The notes beneath the pieces were generated by a model that searched no databases, was not told where the DNA came from, and saw nothing but the letters and a program-made list of their open reading frames with translations. The translations under genes were made by a program, and so were the position numbers. From positions 34,891,410-34,955,409 of the forward strand of contig OY992537.1 of assembly GCA_963921195.1 (NCBI GenBank): a stretch of DNA of 64,000 nt, read 5' to 3'. Numbering within the stretch: the first letter of the stretch is position 1; every line of letters begins with the position of its first letter. This stretch comes from Pegoplata infirma. Taxonomy: Eukaryota; Arthropoda; Insecta; Diptera; Anthomyiidae. Shown piece by piece: positions 60,216 through 64,000 of the stretch.

Positions 60216-60893
60216 GTCTAGAGAGTGAGTAAATTTTTTGCGTATGGGATGTTTTTTTTTTTGAAAAACCCCTTTAAAAACAAATATTTTTTAGCAGTAT
60301 TTGCATTCAGAATTAAGTCAAACTTTAAACTAAATAGTACATGCTTAACCCATTTTGGACAAAGATTAATTTTTATTTGGAAAAAGGTACATATTTAGTA
60401 AAATTAGCACCGGCTGATCTCAAAACTCTTGTAAAAAAAATTTTAATGTTCCGTTATTCCAGAAAAGCCTGTATTTCAACTTCCTATGCAATTTTAATAT
60501 TTGGATTTATTTGCTATTTTATTAATTTATTTCGTTATTTTCAAAATAAATAGTTTCAAAATGTTTCAATTAGTGTAATTTGATAATAAATTAAATCTTA
60601 AAAAAAAAATAATATTAATTAATAAAAAAATTAAAAGCCTAAACTAAAAAAATGCAAATTTTTCGTTTTTGCTTGAAACACTTTCTGTGCTGATGCACAT
60701 TGCATTTAATGCACATATAAATTCCGGTGGTCAAGGGGAGATATTTTTTAATTGCAGAAAAATGAGACTTAACATTTATAACAAAATATACCTGAACTTC
60801 ATCCTTTTCGTACAAAAATATTTTTTTGAAAAAGGTGATCGAAATGGGTTATCATGCAATTGCGATTACACGGGTCAATTGTTTTCTTATATG

Positions 60894-61027
60894 TGGTTCA
60901 CACTTACGATCTTAAACAAGTTGTTTAACAAAACACCAGTAACAGAATAAAAACGTAATGGATACAGAAAAAGGAATTTTTTTAAACACGTAGCCCTTAA
61001 ACTCTCAAAAATAGCAAGTGTGAACTG
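60894..61027. mobile_element. Possible 130-bp MITE with GTTCACACTT ends
   Basis: GGTTCACACTTACGATC and AGCAAGTGTGAAC are inverted matches about 130 bp apart. No target duplication was identified. Short frames on both strands cross it. Confidence 0.4.
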
Positions 61028-62226
61028 CACATTATGCGTTCTTAAATTCTTATATAATATGACTGTGCCTCTAATAAAACAATAATTTTTTTTTCTGGAT
61101 TCTGGTGTTGTGACATAAAATTTTGTAACGTCTGCTTGATTGAAATTTTGGAATTTCCAAAAAAGAACATTAGTATATTTTTTACAACGCAAAGAAGAGT
61201 GCAGTGACATTCAATGTACATACATATATCAAATATTAACAATGTTTGCAAAAGAAAAAATTTCATCACAGAAAAGGTCTAAATTTTTTAAGATCTACTT
61301 TTATTAGGGGTCATAAAAACCGTGACAAAAAATATTTCTTTTATGTTTTTATGGCTTTTAAAATTCAAGTAGCTAACTCCTTTTTGTTATGTGACATTGC
61401 ATGCAAACGATTACTGATCGATGTAACATCTTTTGCAATTCGTTAGTCAGGTAAAACCTAATAATGTGATGAAAAGAAAATGTTTGACGTCACAATTAAA
61501 CAAACGAAAATAAGAATACAAAAAACCGAAACAAAACCGATACGAAAGTAGAAAAAAATTAATTGGTATTGGTTTTTTATTGGTATTGGTTTTAAAGAAT
61601 AAAAGTATTGGTTTTTAATTGGTATTGGTAGTGGGGAATCGGTATTGGTTTTTTATCGGTATTGGTATCGCACAAATAAAGGTATTGGTTTTTAATTGGT
61701 ATTGGTTTTCAATTTGAATTGGTATTAACGGGTATTGGTATCGAAAAGGTATTGGTACCCATCATTGGTTTTTATCTATAACACGTATTTAATATAATTA
61801 TAAAGTAAAATGTATTTTTTTTATTTTTTTGCCTAAAAATTTTCCAAATTTTAAAATTTTGGTTTAAAAAACTATGCAATGGTCTGGGGCATGTATGGGT
61901 AAAATGCTTATTTTTTATCCGATTTGAATTTCTTTAAGCTTTTTGGAAAGGTAATTTATTACCATTTTCATATTATTTAACAAAAAATTTAACAAAAAAT
62001 AACATATACCAATATTTTTAAAAAAACTAGAAAAAACGTGTTTTTTCATCACATAAGAGTGTCCCAAAACTTTAATCCATTTTCGGCACGAGTTATTTTT
62101 ATCCGATTGTCCCCAAATTTTGGCTCACTCATTTTTAGATACTAAACTACAATTTAGGACCCTACCACGTATTAAAAAGTGATTTTGAAAAATTACCTTA
62201 GTCGTTAGGACACCTTTACTCTACAT

Positions 62227-62739
62227 GTTTATCATAATTGTTTACAGTAAGGTGTGCAAAACTTAATTTTAATATCTCATCAATCATCTGAATTTAAATG
62301 GGTATTAACATTAAAAATTATTAATATCAAAACAAATATATTTATTTAATTCTTTGTTCTATACATATGTACAGAATTGTTATTTAGTTATCTTAATTAA
62401 AATTTACCGTTTCCCTTTTTATTAAATGGGTCGCTTCAATTAACTTGTAATTTTCTGTTAGTTAAACTTTGTTTTAAAATAAACTGACAGAAAAAGAGCT
62501 GAAATAATGACCTTAAGTTTAAAAATGTTTCCTCTATTGCTTTAGTTTTTAAGTAGGGTTTTAACAAAACAATGACTTGTGTGAACATATAAATGTTGAG
62601 CTCTTTACACTTGGAGAAAATGTCAGTAGAACAATTTGTAATCAATAAAATTTGTTACAAAATAAATCTTATATTCTAGAAAATTTTTTAACAGTCGTTT
62701 CTCTTCCATCCAGTAACTAAGCTAAACCTGTTTTAAAAT
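62227..62739. other. A+T-rich spacer, possibly including LTR remnant
   Basis: The sequence just left of the primer-binding-site-like motif at 62740 would be LTR if that motif is genuine, but I find no paired LTR and no TATA or poly(A) signal that I can place with confidence. A minus frame at 62436-62645 is not recognised. Confidence 0.35.
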
Positions 62740-62756
62740 TGGCGCCCAACATGGGG
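62740..62756 (+). other. Primer-binding-site-like motif (tRNA-Lys type)
   Basis: TGGCGCCCAACATGGGG matches the complement of the tRNA-Lys(CTT) 3' end at all but one position and is followed by CC. It suggests the 5' untranslated region of a decayed Ty3-like LTR element. No gag or pol frame follows; a fragment of another repeat begins about 60 bp downstream. Confidence 0.5.
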
Positions 62757-62813
62757 CCAAAAACCTCCTTAAAAAAATAAACCAATCTCCAACCACTAAC
62801 CTGAAAATCTGAT

Positions 62814-62945
62814 TTTTATACCCTTCAACCACATTATGTCATTCCGTTTGTAACGCATCGTAATATCGGTCTGAGGCCCCATAAAGTATAAGGTCTAAGA
62901 CATTCTAGCGATGTTCGTCTGTCCGTCTTTGTTCGTAAGTAGAAA
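62814..62945 (+). mobile_element. Fragment of the hairpin-ended dispersed element
   Basis: TTTTTATACCCTTCAACCAC, TGTCATTCCGTTTGTAACGC, AATATCGGTCTGAGGCCCCA and ACATTCTAGCGATGTTCGTC follow 45153-45300. The microsatellite is reduced to GTCTGTCCGTC. Confidence 0.65.
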
Positions 62946-63392
62946 AAAATGGTTGGGATAGTAAGTTGTGGGGCTCCATCTGCACTGAGGTATTACAATT
63001 TTATCATTATTTAATTTATTTTTTTTTTATTCACGCCCTCAAAAGAGGCGGACCGAACAACCCTAATCGTCAAAAAAAAATCGCCCCTGACATACCGCTG
63101 ACTCTCCCTTTCTAAATTTGCTGACATCTTCATACAATTTTTTAAAATGTCGCCAATGACACGCCAGCAGTTGGTCAGCGGTTGTTTAAACAATTTTTTT
63201 GTGGCCACCGATGCTGGTGGGCCCTGCTGATCAATTGCTGACATGTCATTGGGGATATTAAAAAAAAATGTATAAAGATGCCACCAATTTTATAAGGAGA
63301 GCCAGCAGTATGTTTGGGTATTTACATTGGGGACGAGAGGTAAAAATGGTCCAATTCCATCAAGGTTTAAAAAATATGGTTCATTAGTAGTT
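62946..63392. other. Spacer with CAGC-rich repeats, no supported gene
   Basis: GCTGACATACCGCTGACTCT, GACACGCCAGCAGTTGGTCA and TTGCTGACATGTCATTGGGG are related words on both strands. A minus frame of 77 codons (63011-63244) is not recognised. Confidence 0.4.
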
Positions 63393-63984
63393 TCAAGAAA
63401 ATTCCAAGCGGAAGTTTGTTAGGGATCGATTCTCGCAGCGTTGATTAGAACGGGAATTGAAACGTCAATCATAAAGTGGCTAATGACGATGCTTACTCAT
63501 AGGGTAATTACATCAGAATTGGGTAATACTATAATTCATGCCGTAGCAACGAAGGGAACTCCACAAGGGGGAGTCGTTTCTCCTCTACTATGGCTTCTTG
63601 TCGTTAATGCAATTCTACAGAAATTGTAAAAAAATGGCATAGCCGTGGTGGCCTATACAGATGATTTATTGATTATGTCTTCAGGCAAATGTCTGAACAT
63701 AATCTCCGATTGAATAGAAAGCTCTTTAAATATTCTTTCTTGCTGGGCAGAAGCATGTGGATTAAGGATAAAGGCGGAATTGGTTTTATTCACAGAAATA
63801 CCTAGTTTCAACCTCCCGAAACTAAATGGTGTAAGTCTAGAACTTTCGGACTCAGCTAAATTCTTGGGAGTAATTCTGGACAAAAAACTCACTTGTGCGG
63901 TAAATTTGTCAAAGATTAGTCGGAAGGAAATGGGGTTTAAAACCCATGTTTGGTGGCCTGTCGTTGAATACAGGACTCATTCTG
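63393..63984 (+). pseudogene. Non-LTR retrotransposon reverse transcriptase, degraded and cut by the window edge
   Basis: In one frame it reads ALIRTGIETSIIKWLMTML, then KGTPQGGVVSPLLWLLVVNA (RT motif B, the P-Q-G-G turn), a TAA stop at 63627, GIAVVAYTDDLLIMSSG (catalytic motif C, with Thr in place of the usual Ala), a TGA stop at 63711, then SSLNILSCWAEACGLRI, KAELVLFTEIP, SDSAKFLGVILDKKLT. The N-P-S-K motif has lost about two or three codons before KAELVLF, and about 40 residues are missing before HVWWPVVEYRTHSDS. The family is LOA/I/R1-like, related to but different from the copy at 4218-6229. Upstream of 63393 similarity is lost. Confidence 0.85.
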
Positions 63985-64000
63985 ACTCAATCAAACGAGT

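Larger units (their letters stand above)
58752..61767. mobile_element. 3.0-kb non-autonomous hAT-type element with GGTATTGG-rich ends
   Basis: The ends CAAGGATGGGTACCAAT and ATTGGTACCCATCATTG are inverted repeats (one mismatch in 17), flanked by perfect 8-bp direct repeats GTTTTTAT (58744-58751 and 61768-61775). About 200 bp inside each end consists of degenerate GGTATTGGTATTGGTTTT words in the same orientation on the plus strand. The left arm of the 15-kb element lacks this insertion. Frames at 60341-60553, 60669-60950 and 60887-61210 match no transposase motif I know. Inside are a tandem block (59131-59880) and a hAT MITE (59901-60215). Confidence 0.87.
47196..62218. mobile_element. 15.0-kb palindromic element with hAT-type ends
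   Basis: The left end TAGAGGTGTCCTTA and right end TTAGGACACCTTTA are inverted repeats. They are flanked by perfect 8-bp direct repeats CTCTACAT (47188-47195 and 62219-62226). The outer arms match with moderate divergence (for example GTCCCAAAACTTTAATCCAT at 62072 mirrors ATGGATTGAAGTTTTGGGAG at 47321). The next arm segments, 49320-49660 and 58220-58560, are nearly identical inverses, and the core is two opposed 177-bp arrays meeting near 53475. An 8-bp duplication and TAGNG-type ends are hAT features; the superfamily call is inferred. No transposase is present. Later insertions are at 47526-48941 (left arm) and 58752-61767 (right arm). Confidence 0.85.

Noticed and set aside
60341..61446. 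Several 60-107-codon frames in the 3.0-kb hAT-type element as transposase
   Set aside because: None shows the hAT dimerisation motif, a BED finger or catalytic spacing. They overlap on both strands and contain a small inverted repeat.

Overview
The window looks like repeat-rich, very A+T-rich nuclear DNA of an insect, most likely a dipteran and perhaps a calyptrate fly. The evidence is insect-type non-LTR retrotransposons with an RNase H domain and a CCTAA-rich tail, many foldback elements and MITEs, hAT-type elements with 8-bp target duplications, and a dispersed element with a TACCCTCC end, a GGCAAGGCC hairpin and a GTCC/GTCT microsatellite. The species is an inference. I see no intact host gene, rRNA or functional tRNA. 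Almost every open frame of 60-190 codons lies in repeats or in T-rich low-complexity DNA.

Layout. 1-130: short satellite remnants. 644-3079: a foldback element. 4218-7142: two decayed copies of one RNase H-bearing LINE, converging tail to tail. 8336-9215: a 35-bp palindromic satellite. 9261-16557: nested MITEs and foldbacks, including a hAT-type element (14327-15969) with a perfect 8-bp duplication. 16790-20276 and 21310-24115: two arrays of a 36-37-bp satellite in which every unit carries two dyads. 25106-29806: a composite element holding a second hAT-type insertion (26546-28262). 30473-35160: tRNA-like repeats, more LINE scraps, a tandem block, and a 1.9-kb palindrome (32582-34498). 35471-36201: a MITE with a TA duplication. 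37708-42590: a 4.9-kb Foldback-like element made of 181-bp tandem repeats in opposite orientations, flanked by a 9-bp duplication. 45140-46432: TE and tRNA-like fragments. 47196-62218: a 15.0-kb palindromic element bounded by a perfect 8-bp duplication. 62740-64000: a primer-binding-site-like motif and another decayed LINE reverse transcriptase.

The most notable object is the 15-kb element. Its ends (TAGAGGTGTCC / GGACACCTTTA, duplication CTCTACAT) look like a hAT element. Its interior is two opposed arrays of a 177-bp unit, about 21 and 27 copies, meeting with no spacer. Each arm has taken its own later insertion: a 1.4-kb element with perfect 19-bp ends on the left, and a 3.0-kb hAT-type element on the right that itself contains a hAT MITE. 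The insertion order can therefore be read from the target duplications.

No gene set cooperates here. What can be read is the history of non-autonomous transposons, satellite growth and palindrome formation. The long inverted repeats would form hairpins if transcribed, but nothing in the sequence shows that they are.
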